DNA of 64,000 bases from Terriglobales bacterium (GCA_035764005.1 DASTZZ010000115.1:82570-146569); one strand, 5' to 3'; positions 53,934-63,438 are shown, counted from the first letter of the stretch. The notes: generated by a model from the letters alone, not told the origin. Translations and numbers: made by a program.

Positions 53934-55418
53934 CTATCTAAGCTGCAAAGTGTTCAACATCCGTTGATAGGTCGGACGGAATTGATTGAATGAGTTCTGT
54001 GGAGCAATGAAAATCAGGTACAACAGCCCGCCCTGGGGACGCGGGAGCGTTACAAGCCAATCGCGTTCGCTCAGCGGTTTGCCATTCTTCTCGACAGGCG
54101 AAGTGCCGGTCAGAAAGACGGAGCGGCCATCGACGCCATTCACCTGAAGTGTCCGCGCGCTGCCGGAAACTCGCAGGTTCTGGTTCGATTGCTGCAGGTT
54201 TTGGATCAGGTCCTGCGTGGCTTGATCGAGGCTGTCGGCGTTCTGGTCCTGAGAGCCGCCGATGACCACACCGTAGGCAATTGCGTTTTGTCCTACACCG
54301 GCTGACGGAGCGATGGTCACGTTGGAATTAGGATCGCCGAATACCTGCCAGTTGTCGGGATAGGAAATCGTGAAGGCATTGTGCTGCAACGGCTGCAGAT
54401 TGCTGCTGGGCTTTACCTGCTGCGGAGTCACGCTGCTGATGTTGGCGTTTCCACCTGGGTTCGCGCTTCCCTGCGAATCGCTGGTTGGAGCCGGGAGATT
54501 TGCCGGAGTGGCTCCGCTGGATGAATTCTGCTGTGCCCACCTTCCCTGCTTGGCTCCGTCGGCGATTTCCTGTGCGGTGTAAAGCCGCATGTGGCTGGCT
54601 TCCTGCTTCGCCTGCACGAACGCCTGACTGTTGTTCTGGTAGTTGCGCGAAGGCCACTCGGCAATTTCTTTGTCGATGGCGGCGCTGCGATTTCCTGGAT
54701 CGGGATGGTCGCTCAGGAACTGTGGACCGCTGGAGCCCTCGGACTCGAGCTTCTCGAAGAATTGCGCCAGAGCACGAGGATCATAGCCCGCTTTGTACAT
54801 GATGATCGCGCCCACCGCGTCGGCCTGCGCTTCGTCATTGCGCGAGTACTTGAGCGAGATGGCGCCGGCGCCGATCTGCATGCCCAAACGCGCAAGCGTT
54901 CCGGCGGTGCCTCCGCCGACAATTGCCCCGAGGACTCCCAGAATGCCATTCGTGAATGCCTGCTTCGAGGCCTGCTTCGCCGAGTGCTGCATGTATACGT
55001 GCGACATCTCGTGCGCCATCACGCCTGCGAGTTGAGCTTCATTGTCAGCTGCGACAATCGCTCCGGCATTGACGAACATTGGTCCGCCCGGGAGGGCAAA
55101 GGCATTGATTTCCTTTTCGGGAATCACGTGAAACTCGTACGGCCAGGAATATTCCTGAGGAATCTGCGCAACCAGCTTCTCGCCAACCCGCCTGACGTAT
55201 TGAGTCAGCGCACTCGAATCCGGCAGCACCGGCATTTGTTTATAAACTTCAGCGGATGCCTGTCGCCCAAGCTGAATCTGCTGGTCGCGCGTGATGCTGG
55301 TAGTGCCGGGATCCGGCAACTCGGGTCCGGTGGTAGCGCCCAGTAGCCATGAAGGTTGGGTGAGCAGCAGCGTCAAACATGCTGCCAGAATTCGTTGTCT
55401 GAAAGGTCGTACGTTCAT
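53934..55418 (-). CDS. Secreted M48-family metalloprotease, long form
   Basis: 494 residues; signal peptide RILAACLTLLLTQPSWLL. Peptidase M48 domain at about 35-290 with HEMSH at 136-140 (zinc ligands H136 and H140, base E137), SRNDEAQADAVG supplying the third ligand and FLSDHPDPGNRSAAID. The remaining ~200 residues have a Pro/Ser linker and a beta-rich C-terminal domain (AFTISYPDNWQVFGDPN...), similar to periplasmic PsbP-like modules. A paralogue without the C-terminal domain is at 10764-11825. Role probably envelope protein quality control. Confidence 0.92.
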   Translation of the reverse strand: MNVRPFRQRILAACLTLLLTQPSWLLGATTGPELPDPGTTSITRDQQIQLGRQASAEVYKQMPVLPDSSALTQYVRRVGEKLVAQIPQEYSWPYEFHVIPEKEINAFALPGGPMFVNAGAIVAADNEAQLAGVMAHEMSHVYMQHSAKQASKQAFTNGILGVLGAIVGGGTAGTLARLGMQIGAGAISLKYSRNDEAQADAVGAIIMYKAGYDPRALAQFFEKLESEGSSGPQFLSDHPDPGNRSAAIDKEIAEWPSRNYQNNSQAFVQAKQEASHMRLYTAQEIADGAKQGRWAQQNSSSGATPANLPAPTSDSQGSANPGGNANISSVTPQQVKPSSNLQPLQHNAFTISYPDNWQVFGDPNSNVTIAPSAGVGQNAIAYGVVIGGSQDQNADSLDQATQDLIQNLQQSNQNLRVSGSARTLQVNGVDGRSVFLTGTSPVEKNGKPLSERDWLVTLPRPQGGLLYLIFIAPQNSFNQFRPTYQRMLNTLQLR

Positions 55419-55423
55419 GTCGG

Positions 55424-55429
55424 ATTATC
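55424..55429 (-). promoter_or_regulatory. -10 hexamer placed for a leaderless M48 transcript
   Basis: GATAAT (minus strand) ends five bases before the ATG; no Shine-Dalgarno between. Confidence 0.35.
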
Positions 55430-55538
55430 TAAGTTAAAGCAGTTACTCTGTTTGATGCGCCAGAGGCATTCGAGGAGAGCAGAAAAACTGCTGCGAAATA
55501 GTGAGGTCAGCGAGACTGCTGGCCGGCGCGCAGTCAGC

Positions 55539-57548
55539 TCAGTTGGCGCTCGGACGGATGCCGACTGCGCTGTAGACCTTTGCACTGTCATACAGGACGC
55601 CATCTTTCATCACAAGTTGGCAGCGACGTATGTCGCTGATGTTCTCCGCTGGATTCCCGTTCACCAGCAGAAAGTCTGCACGCTTTCCCGCCTCAATGGA
55701 ACCAAGGTTCCTATCTTGCTTTAACAGCTTGGCAGCATTGAAAGTTGCGATTTGCAGCGCCTTTGTTGGTGGAATGCCTGCACGGACCTCGAGCTCCAAT
55801 TCGCGATGCAGCATGATTCCTGCTGGAGCATCGGTTCCTGCCAAAATGGGAATGCCGGCGTCGTACATCTTCCTGGTCATGCGCAGCATGGCCTCGTAAG
55901 AGTCTTTGTAAAGCTGATCGGTTTCCGGTGTAACCGGCAGACCGCCAGTGTAAGCGCCGCGCTGAACCTGTGCGGGAAGACGATCGAGCACGGGAGCAAA
56001 GTCGGGCGAAACCTTTCCTGGACGACCGGTGAACATGCCTTCGAAGGCAGCAAGGGTCACGTCCACCGTTGTGTGTCGCTGTTTCAGTAATTCGATGAAG
56101 TCATTCACCTCTTTCGAATTCAAGTCGAGCTTGGCAGCGTTTGCTCCGACCGCCGTAAATCGTTCTGGCGTACGCGTGTCTTTCACCTGTGAACCAAGAA
56201 AATTCAGGAAGATGAAATTGATGTGTTGAAGTTCATCGGCGCCGTCTTCGACGAATTGGCGAGCGATCATTCCATTGGGAATGTGGCCGCTCACGCGCAA
56301 TCCGTGTGCGTGCGCCGCCTTTACGATTTCTGGAACAAGTTCGGGCTTGACGGAGCTGTAGATTTTGATTTGGATGTAGCCAAGATCTGCATAGCGATTC
56401 ACATCGGCAAGGGCCTCGTCAACGTTGTCAGCATAAAGACCAGTGGGAGCCTGGAATGGGCCGCGTCCATCAATGAAACCGGCCTTCCACACCCGTGGAC
56501 CGATCGCGTCGCCTGCAGCCCAGCGGTCCTGGAGATGCTTGAGGTCATCGATGTCGTTTCCCATGTCGCGAATCGAGGTCACACCGCTGGCGACGTTGAG
56601 AAGCCCATCGATAGCTTGCGCATGCGCGTGCATGTCGAAGAGGCCGGGTAGCAAGGTTTTGCCGTGCCCATCGATGCGCTGGGCATCGCCGGGAACATGA
56701 ACCGAATTTGCTGGCCCCACTGTTGCGATTTGGTTGCCGTTGAAGATGACGGTCTGATCTTCGCGCATCATTGCGCTGGCCGAATCGAAGAGCCGGACGT
56801 GCTCTACCGCGACAGCATGTTGCGGATGCTCTGCCAACTCTTTCGCCAGGCGCGTGTAGCGCTCGTCGGCTGCCGCACGATCCAGCGCATAAAGACGATC
56901 GTTGCTCTGCTCCCATCCTTCTCGCAGAAGCGCAAACCATTTGCCGGGAAAACCGAAGAGACGATGATCATCATCGAGCCAGACGGTCTGAGGTTCATAC
57001 GAGAGTCCGGTGATCGCGTATTCGGTGAGGTGCAGCTTCTGGCTTCCGTTATCGAGCGTGACATCGGTTAACTTTTCGAGCCGGGCTTCTCCGCCGGGGA
57101 AAAGCTTCACAGATCCGTCCTTTGCCTTCAGTAGTGCATTCACCAAAAAGGATGATTCGGCTGCCGAACCGTTGTTGCTGATGTAAAAACCCGCCGACGA
57201 TGATTGCCCATTTTCGGAAGTGCTCTTCCAGTTCGCGACTCCATTTTCGACGGCGAAATGCTCATCCACCGGCGCTTTCAGATAATCGTTGCCGGTGATA
57301 TCAATCCGTTGCGGCATGCCGTCGCTTCCGAGCAGGTAATGCGCGCTCACCTTCGGACCGCGTCCGCGATCATTGAATTCGAATGTGCTGTCGATGCGAC
57401 CGTCTGGGCTGTAGACATCTACCTCGCTGCCGGCGACTTTGGCGTTGCTCAGGATCGTGTATCGCAGCGTGGTTGCAGACGCGTTCTGCGGATTTACTGG
57501 TGTCTGAACGAATAGAGCTGAAAGAAGCGCGAGGACTAGCACGAACAT
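55539..57548 (-). CDS. Secreted amidohydrolase with long N-terminal domain
   Basis: 669 residues; signal peptide MFVLVLALLSALFVQ. The N-terminal ~250 residues are beta-rich and unassigned. The amidohydrolase barrel has DMHAHAQ (H307, H309 as metal ligands), RVSGHIPNGMIARQFVEDGADELQH (His ligands) and ILAGTDAPAGIMLHRELEL with the catalytic Asp. The family includes imidazolonepropionase and prolidase-like enzymes; this long form is common in Acidobacteriota. Substrate unknown, possibly a dipeptide. ATG 57548. The C-terminal end DKDGVLYDSAKVYSAVG is family-typical. Confidence 0.88.
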   Translation of the reverse strand: MFVLVLALLSALFVQTPVNPQNASATTLRYTILSNAKVAGSEVDVYSPDGRIDSTFEFNDRGRGPKVSAHYLLGSDGMPQRIDITGNDYLKAPVDEHFAVENGVANWKSTSENGQSSSAGFYISNNGSAAESSFLVNALLKAKDGSVKLFPGGEARLEKLTDVTLDNGSQKLHLTEYAITGLSYEPQTVWLDDDHRLFGFPGKWFALLREGWEQSNDRLYALDRAAADERYTRLAKELAEHPQHAVAVEHVRLFDSASAMMREDQTVIFNGNQIATVGPANSVHVPGDAQRIDGHGKTLLPGLFDMHAHAQAIDGLLNVASGVTSIRDMGNDIDDLKHLQDRWAAGDAIGPRVWKAGFIDGRGPFQAPTGLYADNVDEALADVNRYADLGYIQIKIYSSVKPELVPEIVKAAHAHGLRVSGHIPNGMIARQFVEDGADELQHINFIFLNFLGSQVKDTRTPERFTAVGANAAKLDLNSKEVNDFIELLKQRHTTVDVTLAAFEGMFTGRPGKVSPDFAPVLDRLPAQVQRGAYTGGLPVTPETDQLYKDSYEAMLRMTRKMYDAGIPILAGTDAPAGIMLHRELELEVRAGIPPTKALQIATFNAAKLLKQDRNLGSIEAGKRADFLLVNGNPAENISDIRRCQLVMKDGVLYDSAKVYSAVGIRPSAN

Positions 57549-57556
57549 GGCGTGCC

Positions 57557-57562
57557 ATTATG
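57557..57562 (-). promoter_or_regulatory. -10 hexamer placed for a leaderless amidohydrolase transcript
   Basis: CATAAT (minus strand) ends eight bases before the ATG; no Shine-Dalgarno between. Confidence 0.35.
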
Positions 57563-57587
57563 CCACCATGGCAGGCGGTGGGAATGG

Positions 57588-57953
57588 TTAGCTGGAGGCC
57601 TTGGCGGTGTCGGCTAGCGAAAGCTTAAAGGTGTCCACGTAAGTGCCGCTCAACAGGCCTTCTAAATCGGCAATCCGGTTCAGTGGATCAAGTGCTTGGA
57701 GTCCGATTTGTCCTGCCCTGTTTCCGCCATCCTGCCCCACCCACGCCACGCGAAAACGGACCTTGTGCTTCTTGTAGTCGAGCGTTAACTCCTGCCCTAC
57801 GTTGACCTTGCGGTGGAAGTTGCCGATTCGGGCGCCACGGGCGGAGACGTCGAGTGTGCACACTGGATCGCGGAACGCCTTTCCATCGGCGTCATTTCCA
57901 AAAATCAGAGCGGGAAGCGCGATGAAGTGTCGCTGGGACTTCCGACGGGACAT
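57588..57953 (-). CDS. PilZ-domain protein
   Basis: 121 residues. RRKSQRHFIALPALIFG is the RxxxR c-di-GMP-binding motif region with the following strand, and CTLDVSARGARIGNF matches the D/N-x-S-x-x-G motif. The c-di-GMP pocket therefore looks complete. Stand-alone PilZ proteins link the second messenger to motility or secretion. No partner is adjacent, but a response regulator-PilZ fusion lies 1.6 kb away on the same strand. Confidence 0.88.
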   Translation of the reverse strand: MSRRKSQRHFIALPALIFGNDADGKAFRDPVCTLDVSARGARIGNFHRKVNVGQELTLDYKKHKVRFRVAWVGQDGGNRAGQIGLQALDPLNRIADLEGLLSGTYVDTFKLSLADTAKASS

Positions 57954-58156
57954 GGGTCTAGTATCGGACCTTTTGGGATAGACGAACAGTTACACAGGTA
58001 ACAGACACAAAAGCTGGGAATTCCACAACGCCCACACCATTGTTGATAACGCACTCACCGCGCTAAATCTCTGCCCGTGCGAGAGTACGGCTTCATCAAC
58101 TTAACAACTTCACGCCATGCACGATTATCCGCATCGCGTTAAATTTAAGAGAGCGT

Positions 58157-59491
58157 ATGAAGTTACGGGTACTCGGCTTTCTCCTCTGTCTTCTGCCTGC
58201 AATGGCCTTTGCGGACCTGAAGCTTACCAACCGCGTTACGGCTCAAGGACGTAATTCTGAGAACACGGTTCTGAGCAAGAATGGGATGCTTCGCATCGAT
58301 AACGGCGCCACGCCTGCGGCAACTTCGGTCATCGTTGACTGCGCCGGCCACAAGATGATTCAACTTAATAACGTGGGCCGCACGTACCTGGTGACCAACA
58401 TGCCCGCTGCGGGCAGTTTGCCCAACTCAAGCTCACTACCCGCCACCGGGGGCACAGTCACGCTCAACATCAATCGCCAGGACACAGGGGAAAGGCAGTC
58501 GTTCTTCGGATACAAGGCCAGGCATATCAAGACGACAGCTTCAAGCGAAGGTGGCAACGGCGCTTGCGCCGGCAACCTGAATATCGCAACCGACGGCTGG
58601 TATATCGATGCTCCCATTACTGCGAGCTGTAGCTCGGCGGAACGCGAAATCCTGGTGCGCAGCCTCGAAGCGCATCACTGTGAGGATCGCGTGGTGACAA
58701 AAACCAGCGGCGTTGAGACGCTCGGCATTCCCGTGCTGATTGAGACCAAAGCAACCAATGGTTCCGGCGCAGAGTTCGACGTTCGCCAGGAGACTGCCAA
58801 CATTGAGGTCGAGACGCTCGATCCTGCCCTCTTCGCACCTCCACGGGACTACACCGAGGTAACCAGCTATCGTGACCTCATCGCTGCGCAGAACTCGCCC
58901 GTTGGAGCACAGGCGGTTCCCAATTCGGGACCAAACTTTCCTCCGGTGACCAAATCTGGACCGAACGAGAATGGGAAGGGAGTGGTCGCGGGAGCGACCC
59001 ATGCAACCACAAACGAGAAATCCGGCGTTCTGAAAATCGGAATCACGCAGGTCACCAGTAGCACCGACCAGTCCTTCTCGGTTGAAGGCTTGCAGCAGGA
59101 ACTCGCCAATGAAGTGAACTTCCTCGGCGGACGCGCAGTGATCCTGCCCGCCGATCCCAACGATCGCGACGCGGCGAATGAGCAGGCCAAACGACAGGGC
59201 TGCGATTACATTGTCTTCACCGAGATCACCGATTTCAAAACTGCCAGCGTTGGACAAAAGCTTGGCAGGGTTCTCAATCGAGGCGGCATGGGCGGCGTCG
59301 GTGGGAATGGGAATGGCCGCGTGGAAATTGTCGCCAATGTTAAAGTCTTCCAACCGGATGTCTTCACACCTGCCCTTGACGGCACCGCCAATTTCCGCGG
59401 CAACGACGTTACCACCACTGCGCAAGGGCTAATGCACACGGAGGCTCGAACGCTCATGCTGGATTTGAAGAAATTGCAGCAGAAAAAGTAA
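58157..59491 (+). CDS. Exported protein of unknown function
   Basis: 444 residues; signal peptide LRVLGFLLCLLPAMAFA. No family recognised. The first ~210 residues contain several strands with TVTLNINRQDTGERQSFFGYKARH and DGWYIDAPI. Near the C-terminus, DYIVFTEITDFK and KVFQPDVFTPALDGTANFRG resemble the beta pattern of secreted CsgG-like or lipoprotein-type domains, with no firm match. ATG 58157 has AAGAGAG upstream. The gene is typical of Acidobacteriota-only hypotheticals. Confidence 0.7.
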   Translation: MKLRVLGFLLCLLPAMAFADLKLTNRVTAQGRNSENTVLSKNGMLRIDNGATPAATSVIVDCAGHKMIQLNNVGRTYLVTNMPAAGSLPNSSSLPATGGTVTLNINRQDTGERQSFFGYKARHIKTTASSEGGNGACAGNLNIATDGWYIDAPITASCSSAEREILVRSLEAHHCEDRVVTKTSGVETLGIPVLIETKATNGSGAEFDVRQETANIEVETLDPALFAPPRDYTEVTSYRDLIAAQNSPVGAQAVPNSGPNFPPVTKSGPNENGKGVVAGATHATTNEKSGVLKIGITQVTSSTDQSFSVEGLQQELANEVNFLGGRAVILPADPNDRDAANEQAKRQGCDYIVFTEITDFKTASVGQKLGRVLNRGGMGGVGGNGNGRVEIVANVKVFQPDVFTPALDGTANFRGNDVTTTAQGLMHTEARTLMLDLKKLQQKK

Positions 59492-59523
59492 AGCGCTGGT
59501 GCAAGAGCCTGTGACTTCTACGC

Positions 59524-60234
59524 TCAGCGGGTGGTGGCCAGCACATCGAGGCAGCGCCGCAGGTTCTGATGCTGGGTTGCCGTGACATCGACGAACTCAA
59601 AGCCGTGTGACGCGGCGTTGCGATAGCGCACGCGAGCGTTGAGTTTTACTTTCAAGTCACACCTGGGAACGCCGATATCGAGTGCAACAAGTTCTCCCGG
59701 CAAGATCGCGGTATCGAGGTCACCACCGCACCCGCCCTCGGCCAAATCTGTCAATTTGCCGCGAAGGGTAACCGCCTCCGCTTTCTCACGGCTAGTGGGA
59801 CGGAGGGTAAACTCCGAAGAAACGGAAAAGCGGGGATAGCGCCTGCGTACCAAAACGGGAGGCGCGTCTCCGAGCAGACGCGTAAGCTCCATTACAAGCG
59901 CCTGCGGCTGTTCCTTCTGCACATAGACATCAACTACTCCGGCGCTCTTGACCTTTTCTTCCTGCGGATGAGCTGAGTACATCAAAATCGGCAGCCCGGG
60001 GTGCTCGCGCTTGAGAATCTGGGCTACTTCCAGCCCGGAAAGGTCGGGCATCTCATAATCGAGCACGGCTGCATTCAGCGCAAAAGTCGCCGCGAGTTCC
60101 AGTGCCGCGCGTCCATTCGGAGCGGTTAGAACGCGGTATCCAACGGCGGTCAGGAACATGTCCAGCATCTGCAAGACGTACGCAGTGTCGTCGACGCAGA
60201 GGATGGTTTTACCGCCGGCTGTGGGTGAAGACAT
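59524..60234 (-). CDS. Response regulator fused to a PilZ domain
   Basis: 236 residues from ATG 60234 (GAGG upstream). A CheY-type receiver (about 5-125) has TILCVDDTAYVLQML (acidic pair), LDYEMPDLSGLEV with the phospho-Asp in LDYEMP, YSAHP and a Lys in YVQKEQP. The PilZ domain (about 130-230) reads RRRYPRFSVSS (RxxxR) and GKLTDLAEGGCGGDL. No kinase gene is next to it. An upstream in-frame start would add 50 residues of non-receiver text and is rejected. Confidence 0.88.
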   Translation of the reverse strand: MSSPTAGGKTILCVDDTAYVLQMLDMFLTAVGYRVLTAPNGRAALELAATFALNAAVLDYEMPDLSGLEVAQILKREHPGLPILMYSAHPQEEKVKSAGVVDVYVQKEQPQALVMELTRLLGDAPPVLVRRRYPRFSVSSEFTLRPTSREKAEAVTLRGKLTDLAEGGCGGDLDTAILPGELVALDIGVPRCDLKVKLNARVRYRNAASHGFEFVDVTATQHQNLRRCLDVLATTR

Positions 60235-60454
60235 GCAGCCTCTTGCCGTAAATGATGGCGGGTTTACCTGACTACAAAGAGATAACCGAAGTACGTGTCC
60301 GAAAGGACATGTACCTGGCAAAGTTATTTTTGGGAAACGAGTGGATTGTACCGCGTTTCCGGGCAAAGAATTCGTTGATAACAAAGGGCCGACGCCGTGC
60401 CCTCCAGCTTCGATCCTGTCCGCATCGTCTGAAGAAGGAAATTGCTGTCCGGCG

Positions 60455-60460
60455 TATGAT
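60455..60460 (+). promoter_or_regulatory. -10 hexamer placed for a leaderless methyltransferase transcript
   Basis: TATGAT ends seven bases before the ATG at 60468 and supports that start over longer in-frame ones. Confidence 0.45.
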
Positions 60461-60467
60461 GTTCCGC

Positions 60468-61286
60468 ATGGGAACAGCCGCTCCTGACATTAACAGCCTG
60501 AAAGCCAGAATGCGCGATACATGGATGGCGGGCGACTTTGGCGTCATCGCTCGCTACGCCGAAGCTGCCGAGCAGGAATTCGTCGAGCATCTGCAGCTCA
60601 AACCGGGGACACGCGTACTCGATGTTGCGTGTGGAACCGGCAATACCGCTATTCCCGCTGCGCAAAAGGGAGCGAAGGTGACTGGGGTGGATATCGCCTC
60701 GAACCTTCTTGCGCAGGCGCGCCAACGCGCTCAAGAAGCTGGTGTCACCGCTGAATTTCGCGAAGGCGATGCTGAGCAGTTGAGTTTTCCCGACGCCTCA
60801 TTCGATGTGGTTATCAGCGTCTTCGGAGCGATGTTTGCTCCACGCCCCGAGCGCGTTGCTGCCGAGTTTCTGCGCGTGTGTCGTCCGGGCGGTACCATCG
60901 CAATGGGTAATTGGACGCCCACCGGCTTTGCGGGACAGATGTTCAAGACGACAGCAAAGCACGTCCCTCCACCGCCCGGCATACCTGCTCCGTCTTTATG
61001 GGGAGACGAGAGTGTTGTCCGACAGCGATTCGGCAATGGCGCAAGACAGATTACGTGCACGCGACGCGCCTGCGATTTTGTCTTTCCTTTTGCGGCCGCT
61101 GAAGTCGTGCAGCTCTTTCGGACATACTTTGGACCAACGAAGGTGGCATTCTCACGCCTCGATTCCAATGGACAAGCCGCCCTGGCTGCCGACCTCGTGC
61201 ACATGTGGACTGAGCAGAACCAGGCGAAGGACGGATCTACGCTCATTCCCGCCGAGTATCTTGAAGTGCACGTGATCCGAGCATAG
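60468..61286 (+). CDS. Class I SAM-dependent methyltransferase
   Basis: 272 residues from ATG 60468. VLDVACGTGNTAIPAAQKGAKVTGVDIASNLL is the SAM motif I and acidic loop, then GDAEQLSFPDASFDVVISVFGAMFAPRPERVAAEFLRVCRPGG. This resembles the UbiE/Methyltransf_11 group. The acceptor is unknown. Frames upstream of 60468 stay open to 60252 but would run into the response regulator promoter region, so they are not used. 22 bases before the MutM-like gene. Confidence 0.85.
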   Translation: MGTAAPDINSLKARMRDTWMAGDFGVIARYAEAAEQEFVEHLQLKPGTRVLDVACGTGNTAIPAAQKGAKVTGVDIASNLLAQARQRAQEAGVTAEFREGDAEQLSFPDASFDVVISVFGAMFAPRPERVAAEFLRVCRPGGTIAMGNWTPTGFAGQMFKTTAKHVPPPPGIPAPSLWGDESVVRQRFGNGARQITCTRRACDFVFPFAAAEVVQLFRTYFGPTKVAFSRLDSNGQAALAADLVHMWTEQNQAKDGSTLIPAEYLEVHVIRA

Positions 61287-61308
61287 GTGATTCCCGTTTC
61301 TGCACTGA

Positions 61309-62208
61309 ATGCCTGAGCTGCCCGATATCCTTGCATATATCAGCGCGCTTGAGCCTCGCATCGTTGGGCAGCAGCTTCAGCGCGTTCGCATTGCCAGTCC
61401 CTTTTTGTTGCGCACAGCGCAACCGCGGATCGAAGAAGTAGAGGGACGCACCGTCCGTGAACTGCGCCGCATTGGCAAGCGCATCTCCCTTGGATTCGAC
61501 GACGGCCTGTGGCTGGTGCTGCACCTGATGATCGCCGGTCGCCTGCATTGGCGCCCTGCGGATGCCAAGCTCGGAGGGCGCCAGAACCTCGCCGCGTTTG
61601 ATTTCCCGAATGGCTCGCTCGTGCTTACGGAAGCTGGCTCGAAAAAGCGCGCATCGCTGCACGTAGTCGCTGGTGATGAGGGATTGCAAACGCACGATCC
61701 CGGAGGCATTGACGTCTTCAGTAGCGACTTCGAGAGCTTTCGGGCTGCACTTGCGGCCGAGAATCGCACGCTCAAACGAGCGCTCACCGATCCACGCGTT
61801 TTGAGTGGAATCGGCAATGCCTATTCCGATGAAATCCTGCACGCAGCGCGACTGTCGCCTATAGCGCTGACACAAAAGCTCAAACCAGATGAATGGCAGC
61901 GTCTGTTTACCGCCACGCGCGAGACGCTGGAGCTATGGATCGCTCGCCTGCAGTCCGACGCAACCACCAAATTTCCCGAAAAGGTAACCGCCTTTCGTGA
62001 AGACATGGCCGTGCACGGCCGCTACGGCAAACCATGTCCAAGATGCGGCGAAAAGATTCTGCGCATTCGCTACGCCGATAATGAGACCAACTACTGCGCT
62101 CGCTGCCAGACCGGCGGGAAGGTTCTCGCCGATCGCAGTCTCTCGCGCCTGCTGGGCTCCGATTGGCCGAGGACCTTGGATGAGTTGGAGGCGTTGAAGA
62201 AGAAGTGA
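61309..62208 (+). CDS. Formamidopyrimidine-DNA glycosylase family protein
   Basis: Base-excision repair of oxidised purines or pyrimidines. 299 residues. The N-terminus is MPELPD: P2 and E3, the catalytic pair, are kept, while residue 6 is Asp instead of the usual Glu. HLMIAGRLHW, GIGNAYSDEIL with the helix-two-turn-helix, and the C-terminal zinc finger CPRCGEKILRIRY and CARCQ are all present. Group assignment (MutM versus Nei-like) is not certain. Downstream of the methyltransferase after 22 bases. Confidence 0.9.
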   Translation: MPELPDILAYISALEPRIVGQQLQRVRIASPFLLRTAQPRIEEVEGRTVRELRRIGKRISLGFDDGLWLVLHLMIAGRLHWRPADAKLGGRQNLAAFDFPNGSLVLTEAGSKKRASLHVVAGDEGLQTHDPGGIDVFSSDFESFRAALAAENRTLKRALTDPRVLSGIGNAYSDEILHAARLSPIALTQKLKPDEWQRLFTATRETLELWIARLQSDATTKFPEKVTAFREDMAVHGRYGKPCPRCGEKILRIRYADNETNYCARCQTGGKVLADRSLSRLLGSDWPRTLDELEALKKK

Positions 62209-62213
62209 GAACA

Positions 62214-62358
62214 AGCAATAGGCAATAGGCAAAGGCAAAACGACCCCAAAGAGCACTTCCCCCCAACGCGAATCGTTGCCGCCCGCTTCTTACCTTTACT
62301 CACAATAGGCTTTTGCTTCGCTTCTCGCCTATTGCTTATTGCCTATCGCCTATTGCCC
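62214..62358. repeat. Inverted repeat, GCAATAGGC family
   Basis: Arm 62214-62240 (AGCAATAGGCAATAGGCAAA and on) and arm 62327-62358 (GCCTATTGCTTATTGCCTAT and on) are near-complementary. It lies between the MutM-like gene and the convergent transporter gene. Confidence 0.8.
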
Positions 62359-62362
62359 CTTT

Positions 62363-63397
62363 TCACGCTGCCTTGCTCTCCTCTTCCCCAATCACCAGTA
62401 CATCGCTTTTGCCCGAAGAGATGTACTCGTCAATCAGCACGGAAATCAGTACTGCTGACGGAACTGCGATCAGCATTCCCACGATTCCCGCAAATGCCTC
62501 TCCGATGATCAGCGCGACAACGATTGTCACCGCAGGAATTTTTACCTTCGATTCCATGATGCGCGGATTGAGCACGCTGTTCTCGACGTTGTGGTAGACG
62601 ACGAAAAAGATCACTACGCCCAAAAGCTTTCCGACTGAATGTACGGCAGCAAGAAGTCCGGCGACGATCACCGTAATCACTGGTCCGAGCACCGGAATGA
62701 TGTTGATGATTCCCGCAAAGAGCGCCAGAGCGTAGAAGAACTGCATGTGCAGCAGACCAAATACGATCAGCGCAGAGCAGCCGTGAATCAGCATGAGAAT
62801 CGCCTGGCCCGATAGCCAGCGCTGCATATGGCGTCCACCGCGGAGGAGCGTCGTTTCAACGCGCTGCTGTTTGTCGGAGGGAAACAGTGACACGGCCCAG
62901 GCGATCGATTGCCGCCCGTCGATCATGAAATACGCCGATGCCAGCAGCACGGTTCCGACCTCGATCACCAGCTTGGTCATTTTTTTCGGCTGCATGTTCT
63001 GGCCGATGAACTGATGGATATACGAGTTGATCTGCTGGCTGGTGATGTGAATCATGGGAATGTAGTGATGGATCCAGCTCTGCAGCTCATCCATGCGCTT
63101 GGGCCAGACCTGCTGGATACCCTTCAGGTCCCTTGCCACGAGAGGGACGAAGTAGATGAGCGCAATACCGACAAGCGCAATTACTCCAAGAAAGAGAATG
63201 GCCACTGCAGCCCCCTGGCTTGGCCGCCACTTCCTGATTCGCAACTTTCGGATATGCGCAACGATTGGCGCGAGCAGCACTGCCATCAGCACGCTCACAT
63301 AAATCAGCAGCAGCGCGCGCCTGAGCACCCACGCGATATACAGCAGCAGAGCTGTTCCGAAAAAGAGAAATACCAGCCCACGATACTGCTTCCACAT
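62363..63397 (-). CDS. AI-2E family transporter
   Basis: 344 residues, about eight membrane segments: YRGLVFLFFGTALLLYIAWVL, VSVLMAVLLAPIVAHI, AVAILFLGVIALVGIALIYFVPL, and others. GIINIIPVLGPVITVIVAGLLAA and VVYHNVENSVLNPRIMESKVKIPAVTIVVALIIGEAFAG are the family signature. Members export varied solutes, few of them autoinducer-2. The C-terminal ~20 residues are acidic. ATG 63397. Confidence 0.9.
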   Translation of the reverse strand: MWKQYRGLVFLFFGTALLLYIAWVLRRALLLIYVSVLMAVLLAPIVAHIRKLRIRKWRPSQGAAVAILFLGVIALVGIALIYFVPLVARDLKGIQQVWPKRMDELQSWIHHYIPMIHITSQQINSYIHQFIGQNMQPKKMTKLVIEVGTVLLASAYFMIDGRQSIAWAVSLFPSDKQQRVETTLLRGGRHMQRWLSGQAILMLIHGCSALIVFGLLHMQFFYALALFAGIINIIPVLGPVITVIVAGLLAAVHSVGKLLGVVIFFVVYHNVENSVLNPRIMESKVKIPAVTIVVALIIGEAFAGIVGMLIAVPSAVLISVLIDEYISSGKSDVLVIGEEESKAA

Positions 63398-63438
63398 GGT
63401 TGGGTTAGATGTTGACGTTAGAGCTCGTGTTCTTTGCT

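Noticed and set aside
53661..53993. Plus frame between the GH51 and M48 genes
   Set aside because: Overlaps the GH51 start and M48 end; no features.
54591..55346. Plus-strand frame opposite the M48 gene
   Set aside because: The opposite strand holds HEMSH and a signal peptide.
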